NCBI GenBank assembly: GCA_964354365.1
Contig: CAYGZM010000037.1
Location: forward strand, 1 to 29,437
DNA from: CAYGZM01 sp964354365
GTDB taxonomy: Bacteria > Planctomycetota > Phycisphaerae > Sedimentisphaerales > Anaerobacaceae
Reading direction: 5' to 3'
DNA length: 29,437 bases
Position numbers and translations under genes: made by a program. Positions within the stretch are counted from its first letter, which is position 1; every line of letters begins with the position of its first letter. This document shows positions 1 to 7,569 of this stretch, one piece after another. Under the pieces are notes generated by a model that did not search any database, was not told the DNA's origin, and worked only from the letters and a program-made list of their open reading frames with translations.

Positions 1-1
1 T

Positions 2-130
2 CCGGGCGGAGTTGACCTGTGGCCTACGGGGCCGGACGGCGGCGGCAAATCGCTTACGCGCAAGACGCCGGCTCTTTACGGCAACGACCCGAACAACTGG
101 CAACCAGCCGCTCCTTCACCGGGTTGGTGA
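2..130 (+). CDS. C-terminal fragment of a lamin-tail-domain (LTD) type secreted protein (partial, 5' end outside window)
   Basis: An open frame enters from the left edge and ends at the TGA at 128-130, giving 42 residues. The pattern is W-P ... G-K-S-L-x-R-K-x-P ... Y-G-N-D-P-N-N-W-Q-P-A-A-P-S-P-G-W. A segment with 'G-x-S-L-x-R', then 'Y-G-N-D-P-x-N-W', then 'A-A-x-P-x-P-G' is the usual end of lamin-tail-like beta-sandwich domains on secreted planctomycete proteins (CotH- or LTD-containing). Only the last strands are visible, so the catalytic or anchoring part of the protein cannot be judged. The family call rests on this short motif; the reading frame itself is secure only as far as the left edge. 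No clear terminator hairpin follows. Confidence 0.55.
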   Translation, partial: PGGVDLWPTGPDGGGKSLTRKTPALYGNDPNNWQPAAPSPGW

Positions 131-534
131 GCTGTTGCAGTGGTAAATCACGCATATCAGCTTAGCCGTACGTGAGCGATCATGGATAGGGTTTGCCGAG
201 TGAAATCCCGTGTATATGGGCGAAAGGATGTCGAAATATTTTTTGGAAAATCTCGAAAAAAGCTGTTACTTCTGAGGATGCGGCGCATCAGGACTGTAGC
301 AACTTTAGATGGGGAACAACATTGATTGAACCAGGTTGGTCTTAACAGGCCGTTTCGATCGTGATGAGCATCTTGGGTACGCGGCCACAGGTGCAGGAAA
401 GGGGAAGATTTGCGGTGGATGGTGGTCCTTCTGTGTAACAGCATGGCTTCACGCGCGCAACACGTGTGGGAAGTCTGTTTAGTATGTCAGAAGTATTCTG
501 TAATCTACCATACTACAATTCAAGGAGGCTAATT
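131..534. other. Intergenic region / leader upstream of the subtilase gene
   Basis: About 400 nt between the LTD fragment and the subtilase start. I see no convincing protein gene. The one open frame of some size (minus strand, 157-444) has a His/Arg/Ser-rich composition, no recognisable motif and no ribosome binding site that I can see. A strong Shine-Dalgarno sequence AAGGAGG (522-528) closes the region. I did not find a -35/-10 pair good enough to report, and no RNA gene is recognisable. Confidence 0.5.
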
Positions 535-3500
535 ATGGAATCTCGAAGTCACATACATTACACGGTGTTTGCGTTGGTCGCTTTGACGCTCGTCGCTCTT
601 GCGGCCGCACCCTGCTATGGTACCGGCACCACGGAGGTGCTTTACGACCCTGATGGCTATATATATGATGTATCCACCAGTGCCGGCACCTGTATTTCAG
701 AGGGGACGGCCGATTCCTATGACAATGCCTATTACCTGAGGATTAATGGCGTAAATTATAACGCAACTAATCTTACGATCTCAGGCCGAAACATCATTGG
801 CACGACCGAGACACTTAGCGGATTACGGGTTACCCGCAAACTCTACGTACCTGCTTCCAAGGATGGACCTTTGGGCAATTTCGGCCGGTGGTATGATTCA
901 CTCTACAATCCTACAGCCTCACCTATTACTGTAAGCGTCGAATATTTCAGTAATCTGGGGTCTGACGGCTCAACGCAAATCACCGGCACCGACGATGGGG
1001 ACAATATCATCGAACTAACGGACCAATGGGTCGCCACCGACGACGAATTGGATCGCGGAGGTGATTCCTCGCTTGCCCATGTTGTGTACGTTGCAGGAGC
1101 CGATGAGCCAATCGATTACATTGAGCTCTATGGAACAACTTATGGAGCCGACCGTCTTGCCTGGCGGTACGAGAACGTAGTTGTTAATCCAGGTCAGACA
1201 GTTGCATTTCTTACCTTCGCTGTTCAAGAATACAGCCGCGTGAGCTCTATTGAAGAGGCCAAGGGCATCATCGCTGCATTAGAAACAGGAAACCTCAGCA
1301 GCGTGGTGTTGCGGGGGTTATCGATAGGCGAATATATGTACCTGGTCAATCTAACTCCAATTCCTCCCGATGACCTGCAAATCACCCCGTGGGAAGATTT
1401 TGTTCCAGCAGGCAATGAGGGGGGGCCTTTTGACCCGCCGAGCACGGTATATACCCTAAGCAATTCCGGCACTCATGCACTTAACTGGGCCGTGGAGCCG
1501 AACGTGCCCTGGTTAGACGCCAGCCCAAATACCGGGAACCTGCTGTCCGGGGGTAATACGGGGGTCACTGTTTATGTCAATGCCAACGCCAATATTTTAC
1601 CCCAGGGTATTCATACCGGCCCTGTGAGTTTTGTGAATCTGACCAGTGGCGCGGTTCAGAAACGATATGTGAAGCTTATGGTTGGGATAAGAAGGGTGCT
1701 GGTCTATGCACAGTTTGCGGATATGTCCACCGGCGGCGAATACGACAATACCATAAAGGCCATTGATTCCACCGGCGCGAACTTTGCAATTACCGAGCTG
1801 ACCGACTTCAATGAGCTGTCTTCAATGCTGCCAAGACAGCAGGTATTGCTTATTCCGGAGCAGGAGAATGCCAGCTTGACCCAGTTGTTCGATATTGGCA
1901 GAGCGTGGGGCTCTATCCTGCGGGATTTTGTCAGCACCGGAGGAGCCGTAATTCAATGTGATTACGGCCAGAAATATGGCATCCTTACCGGCGCCGGGTT
2001 AATGAATATTACTACAAGTTCGGATTTCAGCCGACAGCCGGTTCACGTAGTGGCGCCTGATAACCCAATCGGGCAGGGAGTCTCCAGCCCTTATACTGCC
2101 GGTCGTTACAGCTCTCACTATTACACTATCGATGGCCGGCCAATAGTTGAAAGGGCCGGCTACGGCCCGGTAGTCATTCACAAGATGATAGGACGCGGCC
2201 ACGTCGTGCTCATCGGCCATGATTACTTTGAGTCCAATCCCAGCCAGGACCGGATCGTGGGCAATGCCGTATTGTACTTGCCGTTCCTGACAGATGATTT
2301 GTGGGTGTCGCCATCACAAGGTCTCGACTTCGGGGGCAACAAGGGAGGACCTTTTGCTCCCAAGAGCCAGAGTTACACCCTTACGAACGTTGGGGCCGAC
2401 CCTGTTGAATGGACTGCGACCATTACGCAGCCCTGGCTTAGGGTCGAGCCGAATAACGGCACCCTTGACCCTACCGGCAGCCTCGGCGGCGGTGATTCTC
2501 AGGCGGTTGTAGTCTCGATTACCGCGGATGCCAATACCCTGCCGCCAAGTGATTACAATGACGTAATCACGTTTACAAATGTGACCACCGGACGCAGTGA
2601 GATTAGGGTGGTGAGGCTGCAAGTAATACCGATTCCACCCGAGATTGAAGTCAGGGATGGCATTGGCCTTCCGCTTGACCTGAATATGCCGTTTGGAGAT
2701 CTTATCGTAGGACGGTCATCTACAAAACAAGTCCAAATTTGGAACGCCAGTCCGGATAACAATCTAATGGTCTCCGACATATCTGCTCTCCAGGTGCTAT
2801 CTAAAGGCTTCTTTGACGATTTTCCAACCACGATATTGAATCCGGATAACTGGACAGCTATAAGCGGCACTCCCACTATTGACGCTGTCGGGTTGGGAGA
2901 ACCATCAATGCCATATTCGCTGCGTTTGAATGGCGATCCTGGCGCGACAGATGCGGTGGAGTCGTCTGTTATGGACCTTTCGGGGCTGAGCGGATTGGAG
3001 CTCAGATACTGGTGGCAGCGTACCGGCGGCGGCGAGCGTCCGCCTGACGGCAACGATCTGGTCGTGGAATACTGGAACGGCGCCGGCTGGGTGGAGCTGG
3101 AGCGCCAGTTTGCAGGCGGGCCGGATATGACAAATTACCTCGAGTCTATCGTTCCGCTACCACCCCCGGCTTATCACGAGAATTTCAGATTTCGGATAAG
3201 ACATACGGGGACATACTATCCTAAAGGGATGTATGGCGATTGGTTCGTAGATGACGTATCCATACGCTTACCGGCGTTGAGATTGGAGGACATTCCTGCT
3301 TTGCCGGCTGTTATACCGCCTATGGGAATTGTAACCTTCGATGTGGTTTTCAAGCCGACAGAGTTAAAAGAATACGAAGGTGCGGTTGTTATAACAAGCA
3401 ACGACGACGACGAACCCGAGGTTGACGTACAGTTGAGCGGCAATGGGGTACCCGACTATTTGGCAGTTGCTCCGGAAAAGGACGTTGAGTTCTCCGGTCA

Positions 3501-6255
3501 TCTCGGTGGGCCTTTCCTGCCATCGAATATGCCCTATCACCTGACCAACAACAGCCCGATTACTATCAGTTGGTCTGTAGGGCTGAATGTGCCCTGGCTG
3601 GATGCCACACCGAGAAACGGCAGCATCAAACCAGGAGAATCAACCACAGTTGTTGTTATTCCCAATTCTCAAGCCAACACTATGCCGGCGGGAAAGCACA
3701 TCGGCCGACTGATTTTCACCGATATCACCACCACTGTGGCGCACAAGCGCACGGTTGTCTTGAATGTGGAAGCGAAACCAAAGGTCTGGGTAAGGCCTCA
3801 GTCTTTCAACGTGACTATTCCATCAGGAGGGCTTCAAAGTGAAACCCTGACCGTTGGGAACGTGGGCGATGGAAACCTGGAGTTCAATCTCAGAAGCCGC
3901 GAGGTGAGTTTCATGCCGGTGTCGAAAAGTGAGCCTGACATGTGCTCGGTTGAAGAAGTCAACGGCATCGCCGCAATCAATGAATCCGAACCCGAAACTG
4001 CCTTGCGACTTGATATACCTTATGCAGAGGGCGAGTTACTTGTCCGTTTTGCGCCTCAAGCGGATGTCTGTGAGCCTGATGTCGCCAGGGCGGATACGTT
4101 AATACGCAGTCTCGGCAGCGCTTCGGTCGAGCAGGAGTATTCAATCGTACCAGGACTGTGCCTGATACGGCTGCCTGAAGGAATGACCGTGGAAGACGGG
4201 ATAAGAGCGCTTGGCCAAAGCGGTGATGTACTGTATGTCGAGCCGAACTACAAGGTCAAGGCGCTGTCGGTAATCCCCAACGACCCGATGTTCTCCCAGC
4301 TCTGGAATATGCACAACACAGGCCAGAGCGGTGGAACGGCCGACGCTGACATTGATGCGCCGGAGGCCTGGGGTCTGACAACCGGCGGTATCAGTGAAGT
4401 CATCGTAGCTGTCATTGATACGGGAGTTGACTACCGGCACCCGGACTTGGCTGCCAATATGTGGGTCAATCGAGCGGAATTCACCGGGACACCCGGAGTG
4501 GACGACGACGGCAACGGTTATGTCGATGATGTTTACGGCTACGACTTCGCAAATCGTGACGGCGACCCGATGGACGACAACGGCCACGGTTCACACGTCT
4601 CGGGAATCATCGGCGCCGTGGCCAACAACGCCACGGGTGTGGCGGGCGTGTGCTGGAACGTCAAAATAATGGCGGTCAAATTCCTCAACAGCGGGCGCAC
4701 CGGCTACGCCTCTGATGCGGTTTACTCTATACAATACGCCACCCTTATGGGTGCGAGGGTAATCAGCAATTCCTGGGGAGGCAGTGGTTACACCAGCGCC
4801 CTTGAAGATGCCATAAGGGCTGCCGGGCATGCAGGAGTGCTGTTTGTTACTTCTGCAGGCGATGGTTCGGGCAACAACAATGACATTAATCCAAACTATC
4901 CATCCAGTTATGGGCTGGATAATGTCATTGCGGTACTATCGACGGATCGCAACGACCGATTATCAAAGCACTCAAGCTACGGCCTGAATTCCGTTGACCT
5001 TGGCGCTCCCGGCGGCGACTCAGACAATACAATCCGCAGTTGCAATAAGAACGGGAGTTACTCCTCGATGTACGGCACATCGATGGCTGCCGCTCACGTC
5101 AGTGGCGCCTGTGCATCTGCCTGGTCTGCCTGTCCTATATTATCTCCTGTTGAGGTAAAGGATTTGATCATGCGAACGGTTGACCCGCTGCCGAGCTTGG
5201 CCGGATACTGTGTCTCCGGCGGGCGGCTCAACTTGCACAGGGCTATCCTTGAAACCGAAGCCGCCTGGATCGATATCGTGCCCGATGTCGGCTCCGTTCC
5301 TGCCGGCGGAGTAGCGGATGTCAATGTGATATTTGACGCCAACCTGCCAGCCGGGACTTACAAGGGTCAGATCATAGCCTACACCAATGACCCCTATACG
5401 CCTCAGATAATCATCCCGGTGACAATGACTGTTGAGCAGGTCGATTATTTCACCGAGCTGTTTGACTTCCAGTATCCCTTTGATCCCGGTGACCCTAATC
5501 GCAACGATATGGCGAATCGGAAGCTGACGCTGATACCTGACGGCTCGGGCAGCTATTACCAGGCCTGCTCGAGTGAGAGCGCTGGTTTGCCCGTTGATCC
5601 TTCCGGCGGAACCATCATCTCGCTCAGGGACGATGACTACATGCAAATAGACCTCGGCAGTGAGCGGGTCGATTTCTATGGCAAAAGCTATGGGACGCTC
5701 TATGTCGGAAGCAACGGTTATATCACGTTCGTATCCGGCGACGCTCATCACGTTGAGAGTCTTGAAAATCACTTTGACCTGCCTCGAATATCTGCTTTGT
5801 TTGATGACCTCGACCCATCGGCGGGCGGAAAAGTATCCTGGAAACAGCTCGACGACAGGCTCGCGGTGACATTTGAGAACGTGCCGGAATTCAGCTTATC
5901 GAACGCCAACAGCTTCCAGATCGAGATATTCTACAACGGCAAGCTGAGGATTACGTATTTGGATATTGCCGCTGGTGACGGCCTTGTCGGACTTTCAGAC
6001 GGTTATGGATTACCTCTATATTTCGTCGAAAGCGACCTGTCGGAGTACTGCTTGGCCGGCGATCTCGACACAGACTGCGACACAGATCTCACTGACTATG
6101 CCCTGCTTGCATCATATTGGCAGGCCGAAGGCTGCGGCGTCAGCAATGACTGGTGCTCCGGAACAGACCTCGACGGGAGTGGCGGGGTCGATATCTATGA
6201 TCTTGCTGAGTTCTCTGCGAGCTGGCTTGATGGCACAGGGCCAAAGTGTCATTGA
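535..6255 (+). CDS. Giant secreted subtilisin-like (S8) serine protease with BACON/ASH repeats and dockerin-like C-terminus
   Basis: The product has 1906 aa. The start at 535 is chosen over an upstream in-frame ATG (466) because AAGGAGG lies 6 nt before it and it begins directly with a signal peptide (hydrophobic stretch about residues 12-27). Order of parts: N-terminal beta domain (about 35-275); BACON-like repeat 1 (about 279-385); Rossmann/GATase-like domain (about 388-585); BACON-like repeat 2 (about 587-700); ASH-type domain (about 703-972) interrupted by a jelly-roll-like insert (about 759-912); BACON-like repeat 3 (about 973-1080); another beta-sandwich; an S8 propeptide-like segment (about 1166-1245); the peptidase (about 1252-1578); two more beta domains; and a dockerin-like tail with two Ca-loop motifs (about 1842-1902). 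The catalytic triad is visible as Asp1295 (VIDTGVD), His1351 (NGHGSHVSG) and Ser1516 (GTSMAAAHVSG). The usual oxyanion-hole Asn in 'AGN' appears as Asp1443 ('SAGDG'). It probably acts outside the cell on protein substrates. Peptidase assignment is secure; beta-domain names are by pattern. Confidence 0.93.
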   Translation: MESRSHIHYTVFALVALTLVALAAAPCYGTGTTEVLYDPDGYIYDVSTSAGTCISEGTADSYDNAYYLRINGVNYNATNLTISGRNIIGTTETLSGLRVTRKLYVPASKDGPLGNFGRWYDSLYNPTASPITVSVEYFSNLGSDGSTQITGTDDGDNIIELTDQWVATDDELDRGGDSSLAHVVYVAGADEPIDYIELYGTTYGADRLAWRYENVVVNPGQTVAFLTFAVQEYSRVSSIEEAKGIIAALETGNLSSVVLRGLSIGEYMYLVNLTPIPPDDLQITPWEDFVPAGNEGGPFDPPSTVYTLSNSGTHALNWAVEPNVPWLDASPNTGNLLSGGNTGVTVYVNANANILPQGIHTGPVSFVNLTSGAVQKRYVKLMVGIRRVLVYAQFADMSTGGEYDNTIKAIDSTGANFAITELTDFNELSSMLPRQQVLLIPEQENASLTQLFDIGRAWGSILRDFVSTGGAVIQCDYGQKYGILTGAGLMNITTSSDFSRQPVHVVAPDNPIGQGVSSPYTAGRYSSHYYTIDGRPIVERAGYGPVVIHKMIGRGHVVLIGHDYFESNPSQDRIVGNAVLYLPFLTDDLWVSPSQGLDFGGNKGGPFAPKSQSYTLTNVGADPVEWTATITQPWLRVEPNNGTLDPTGSLGGGDSQAVVVSITADANTLPPSDYNDVITFTNVTTGRSEIRVVRLQVIPIPPEIEVRDGIGLPLDLNMPFGDLIVGRSSTKQVQIWNASPDNNLMVSDISALQVLSKGFFDDFPTTILNPDNWTAISGTPTIDAVGLGEPSMPYSLRLNGDPGATDAVESSVMDLSGLSGLELRYWWQRTGGGERPPDGNDLVVEYWNGAGWVELERQFAGGPDMTNYLESIVPLPPPAYHENFRFRIRHTGTYYPKGMYGDWFVDDVSIRLPALRLEDIPALPAVIPPMGIVTFDVVFKPTELKEYEGAVVITSNDDDEPEVDVQLSGNGVPDYLAVAPEKDVEFSGHLGGPFLPSNMPYHLTNNSPITISWSVGLNVPWLDATPRNGSIKPGESTTVVVIPNSQANTMPAGKHIGRLIFTDITTTVAHKRTVVLNVEAKPKVWVRPQSFNVTIPSGGLQSETLTVGNVGDGNLEFNLRSREVSFMPVSKSEPDMCSVEEVNGIAAINESEPETALRLDIPYAEGELLVRFAPQADVCEPDVARADTLIRSLGSASVEQEYSIVPGLCLIRLPEGMTVEDGIRALGQSGDVLYVEPNYKVKALSVIPNDPMFSQLWNMHNTGQSGGTADADIDAPEAWGLTTGGISEVIVAVIDTGVDYRHPDLAANMWVNRAEFTGTPGVDDDGNGYVDDVYGYDFANRDGDPMDDNGHGSHVSGIIGAVANNATGVAGVCWNVKIMAVKFLNSGRTGYASDAVYSIQYATLMGARVISNSWGGSGYTSALEDAIRAAGHAGVLFVTSAGDGSGNNNDINPNYPSSYGLDNVIAVLSTDRNDRLSKHSSYGLNSVDLGAPGGDSDNTIRSCNKNGSYSSMYGTSMAAAHVSGACASAWSACPILSPVEVKDLIMRTVDPLPSLAGYCVSGGRLNLHRAILETEAAWIDIVPDVGSVPAGGVADVNVIFDANLPAGTYKGQIIAYTNDPYTPQIIIPVTMTVEQVDYFTELFDFQYPFDPGDPNRNDMANRKLTLIPDGSGSYYQACSSESAGLPVDPSGGTIISLRDDDYMQIDLGSERVDFYGKSYGTLYVGSNGYITFVSGDAHHVESLENHFDLPRISALFDDLDPSAGGKVSWKQLDDRLAVTFENVPEFSLSNANSFQIEIFYNGKLRITYLDIAAGDGLVGLSDGYGLPLYFVESDLSEYCLAGDLDTDCDTDLTDYALLASYWQAEGCGVSNDWCSGTDLDGSGGVDIYDLAEFSASWLDGTGPKCH

Positions 6256-6286
6256 AGTGCTGTCCGACTCCGCATTTTAGCATACG

Positions 6287-6318
6287 GGGCTGCAAGTTGA
6301 CTGCTTGCAGCCCTTTTT
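6287..6318 (+). terminator. Intrinsic terminator after the subtilase gene
   Basis: A perfect 10-bp stem GGGCTGCAAG (6287-6296) / CTTGCAGCCC (6304-6313) with a 7-nt loop is followed at once by five T (6314-6318). It lies 31 nt after the subtilase stop codon, the textbook layout of a Rho-independent terminator. Confidence 0.9.
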
Positions 6319-6360
6319 AGTGTTAAGGGGCGATTAAAAAGAATCAGGATCAACTGCGAA
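6306..6360. repeat. Left copy of a 55-bp exact duplication flanking the scaffold gap
   Basis: These 55 bases, from inside the terminator stem to the edge of the N run, are identical to 6461-6515 on the other side of the gap. The copy ends exactly at the first N. This is the signature of two contigs with overlapping ends joined by a fixed-length gap, not of a biological repeat. Confidence 0.9.
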
Positions 6361-6460
6361 NNNNNNNNNNNNNNNNNNNNNNNNNNNNNNNNNNNNNNNN
6401 NNNNNNNNNNNNNNNNNNNNNNNNNNNNNNNNNNNNNNNNNNNNNNNNNNNNNNNNNNNN
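6361..6460. other. Scaffold gap of exactly 100 N
   Basis: One hundred consecutive undefined bases, a conventional placeholder length. Because the same 55 bp abut both sides, the real distance is probably negative, meaning an overlap. Collapsing it would give one terminator followed directly by the next promoter region. Confidence 0.97.
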
Positions 6461-6515
6461 TGCAGCCCTTTTTAGTGTTAAGGGGCGATTAAAAAGAATC
6501 AGGATCAACTGCGAA
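6461..6515. repeat. Right copy of the 55-bp exact duplication flanking the scaffold gap
   Basis: Starts at the first defined base after the gap and repeats 6306-6360 without mismatch. Sequence unique to the right contig begins at 6516. It contains only the 3' half of the terminator stem, which also argues that it is an assembly overlap. Confidence 0.9.
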
Positions 6516-6564
6516 AAAGTTGGTTGATTAACGCATGAATATCCCGCTTTACGGGACTTTTTGC

Positions 6565-6593
6565 TTGAAATTTCGCTCCGGATCGGCTATATT
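6565..6593 (+). promoter_or_regulatory. Sigma70-type promoter for the PEP-CTERM gene
   Basis: -35 TTGAAA (6565-6570), 17-bp spacer, -10 TATATT (6588-6593). The hexamers are near consensus and the spacing is optimal. A closely similar element, also preceded by TTTTGC, lies before the next gene (7433-7461), which supports both. Predicted transcription start is near 6600, giving a leader of about 130 nt. Confidence 0.65.
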
Positions 6594-6689
6594 ATCTTAG
6601 TATGGTGATGAAAGGGCTTTCCTCGGAGAAGGTCCCACGCCGAGACCCAAATGGCGTTGCGGGAAGATTGGTGTTCGCGCGGGCCTTCA

Positions 6690-6703
6690 TCGTTACGTAA
6701 CGA
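6690..6703. promoter_or_regulatory. 14-bp perfect palindrome in the leader of the PEP-CTERM gene
   Basis: TCGTTACGTAACGA reads the same on both strands and ends 12 nt before the GGAGG ribosome binding site. It could be an operator for a dimeric repressor or a short RNA hairpin. No regulator is encoded next to it, so the role is inferred only from symmetry and position. Confidence 0.35.
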
Positions 6704-6728
6704 GGATTTCTTCTTGGAGGTATGGAAA

Positions 6729-7364
6729 ATGGGTGGAGAATTCAAGATACTGCCGGCTGTTGTAGTCGTGTTGGCTGCGGTCTCGACGGTCTGTGCAAAG
6801 CTGATTTTTGTGGATGCCGACTCTCATCCGCCGGGTGCGGATATCAGCAACGTCTTTCCGGGCGTTAAGCTGGATACGTATTACGACTACGGCAGAGTCA
6901 TAGGCAGGGTCTATTCTCGGCAGGCATACGACCCGGTATTGGCCAGCACCGGAACAAACGTCTTCGGTCACGGTGTGACAGGAGCAGATGCGTATGGCAG
7001 GCCGCGAAACGAAACGTGGGTTTTTCCGCAGACTCTGCTTGTTGTGCAGCTCTACGATGCCGCTGATTGGGTTTCGTTGGACATCATAGGCGACAACCTG
7101 GACGGCAGCCGCGACAAGGCGGCGGTGGACGTGTACGACGCCGACCTGAATTTGATCGAGTGGGCCGAGACGCCAGCTTTGGGGTACGCTGAATTCGCTC
7201 GAATCAAGGTCAATCGGGACTCGTTCGACATAGCATTTGTTGTTGTATCGGGCACTGACGGCGCCGTTTACCTCGACAACCTTCAGGCCAACGTCATACC
7301 CGAACCGACAATGCTTCTACTGCTCGGATTAGGCGGGCTTCTTCTGAGAAAACGCAGGCCATAG
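6729..7364 (+). CDS. PEP-CTERM sorting-domain protein (exosortase substrate)
   Basis: The product has 211 aa. The start at 6729 is chosen because GGAGG (6716-6720) lies 8 nt upstream and the protein then opens with a signal peptide (MGGEFKILPAVVVVLAAVST). The middle is a beta-rich domain with no family I can name; it contains 'D-W-V-S-L-D-I-I-G-D-N' and 'G-A-V-Y-L-D-N-L', patterns common in lectin-like PEP-CTERM proteins. The C-terminus is a classical sorting signal: V-I-P-E-P, a hydrophobic helix, then R-K-R-R-P. Proteins of this type are exported, processed at PEP by an exosortase and shown on the surface or in extracellular matrix. No exosortase gene is in the window. The gene has its own promoter and leader and is probably monocistronic, because another promoter separates it from the next gene. 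Confidence 0.88.
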   Translation: MGGEFKILPAVVVVLAAVSTVCAKLIFVDADSHPPGADISNVFPGVKLDTYYDYGRVIGRVYSRQAYDPVLASTGTNVFGHGVTGADAYGRPRNETWVFPQTLLVVQLYDAADWVSLDIIGDNLDGSRDKAAVDVYDADLNLIEWAETPALGYAEFARIKVNRDSFDIAFVVVSGTDGAVYLDNLQANVIPEPTMLLLLGLGGLLLRKRRP

Positions 7365-7432
7365 ACCCTAATTATCCGGCCTCAGACTAATTGGCTGTCG
7401 TCAGCAATCAAGAGCTGCTGGTGGTCTTTTGC

Positions 7433-7461
7433 TTGACAATCCCTTGGGCGTCGGATATATT
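7433..7461 (+). promoter_or_regulatory. Sigma70-type promoter for the secreted ATP-grasp protein gene
   Basis: -35 TTGACA (7433-7438) is a perfect consensus match, with a 17-bp spacer and -10 TATATT (7456-7461). It shares the upstream TTTTGC and the -10 with the promoter at 6565-6593. Predicted transcription start is near 7468, leaving a leader of about 100 nt that can form alternative hairpins. Confidence 0.75.
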
Positions 7462-7505
7462 GCTTTTGGAGAGCTGTGAGGCTCAGGATGGGTATTTGGG
7501 TATCT

Positions 7506-7560
7506 GGCGGCTTTTGCGGCGCTCAAATCCTGCCGCCTGGGGCAACCGGCGGCAAGAGGA
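7506..7560 (+). promoter_or_regulatory. Leader with two mutually exclusive GC hairpins next to the ribosome binding site
   Basis: GCCGCC (7532-7537) can pair either with GGCGGC upstream (7506-7511) or with GGCGGC downstream (7548-7553). The downstream hairpin ends immediately before the ribosome binding site GAGGA (7556-7560) of the gene starting at 7570, so choosing one pairing could change access to it. It matches no riboswitch class I know. GC-rich complementarity of this length can arise by chance, so the role is a hypothesis. Confidence 0.3.
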
Positions 7561-7569
7561 AGATGAAAG

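Noticed and set aside
157..444. Minus-strand open frame of 95 codons before the subtilase
   Set aside because: His/Arg/Ser-rich, no motif, no ribosome binding site seen, and antisense to the leader of the subtilase gene.
5140..5772. Minus-strand open frame of 210 codons inside the subtilase
   Set aside because: Fully antisense to a gene with clear domains; composition mirrors its codon pattern.
6541..6563. Second terminator (TCCCG-CTTTA-CGGGA followed by CTTTTT)
   Set aside because: The stem has only 5 bp and the T-tract overlaps the upstream edge of a good promoter; the terminator at 6287-6318 already closes the gene.
6594..6728. c-di-GMP or other known riboswitch in the PEP-CTERM leader
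   Set aside because: I looked for GEMM-type conserved blocks in this and the following leader and did not find them; the structure seen is too weak to name.
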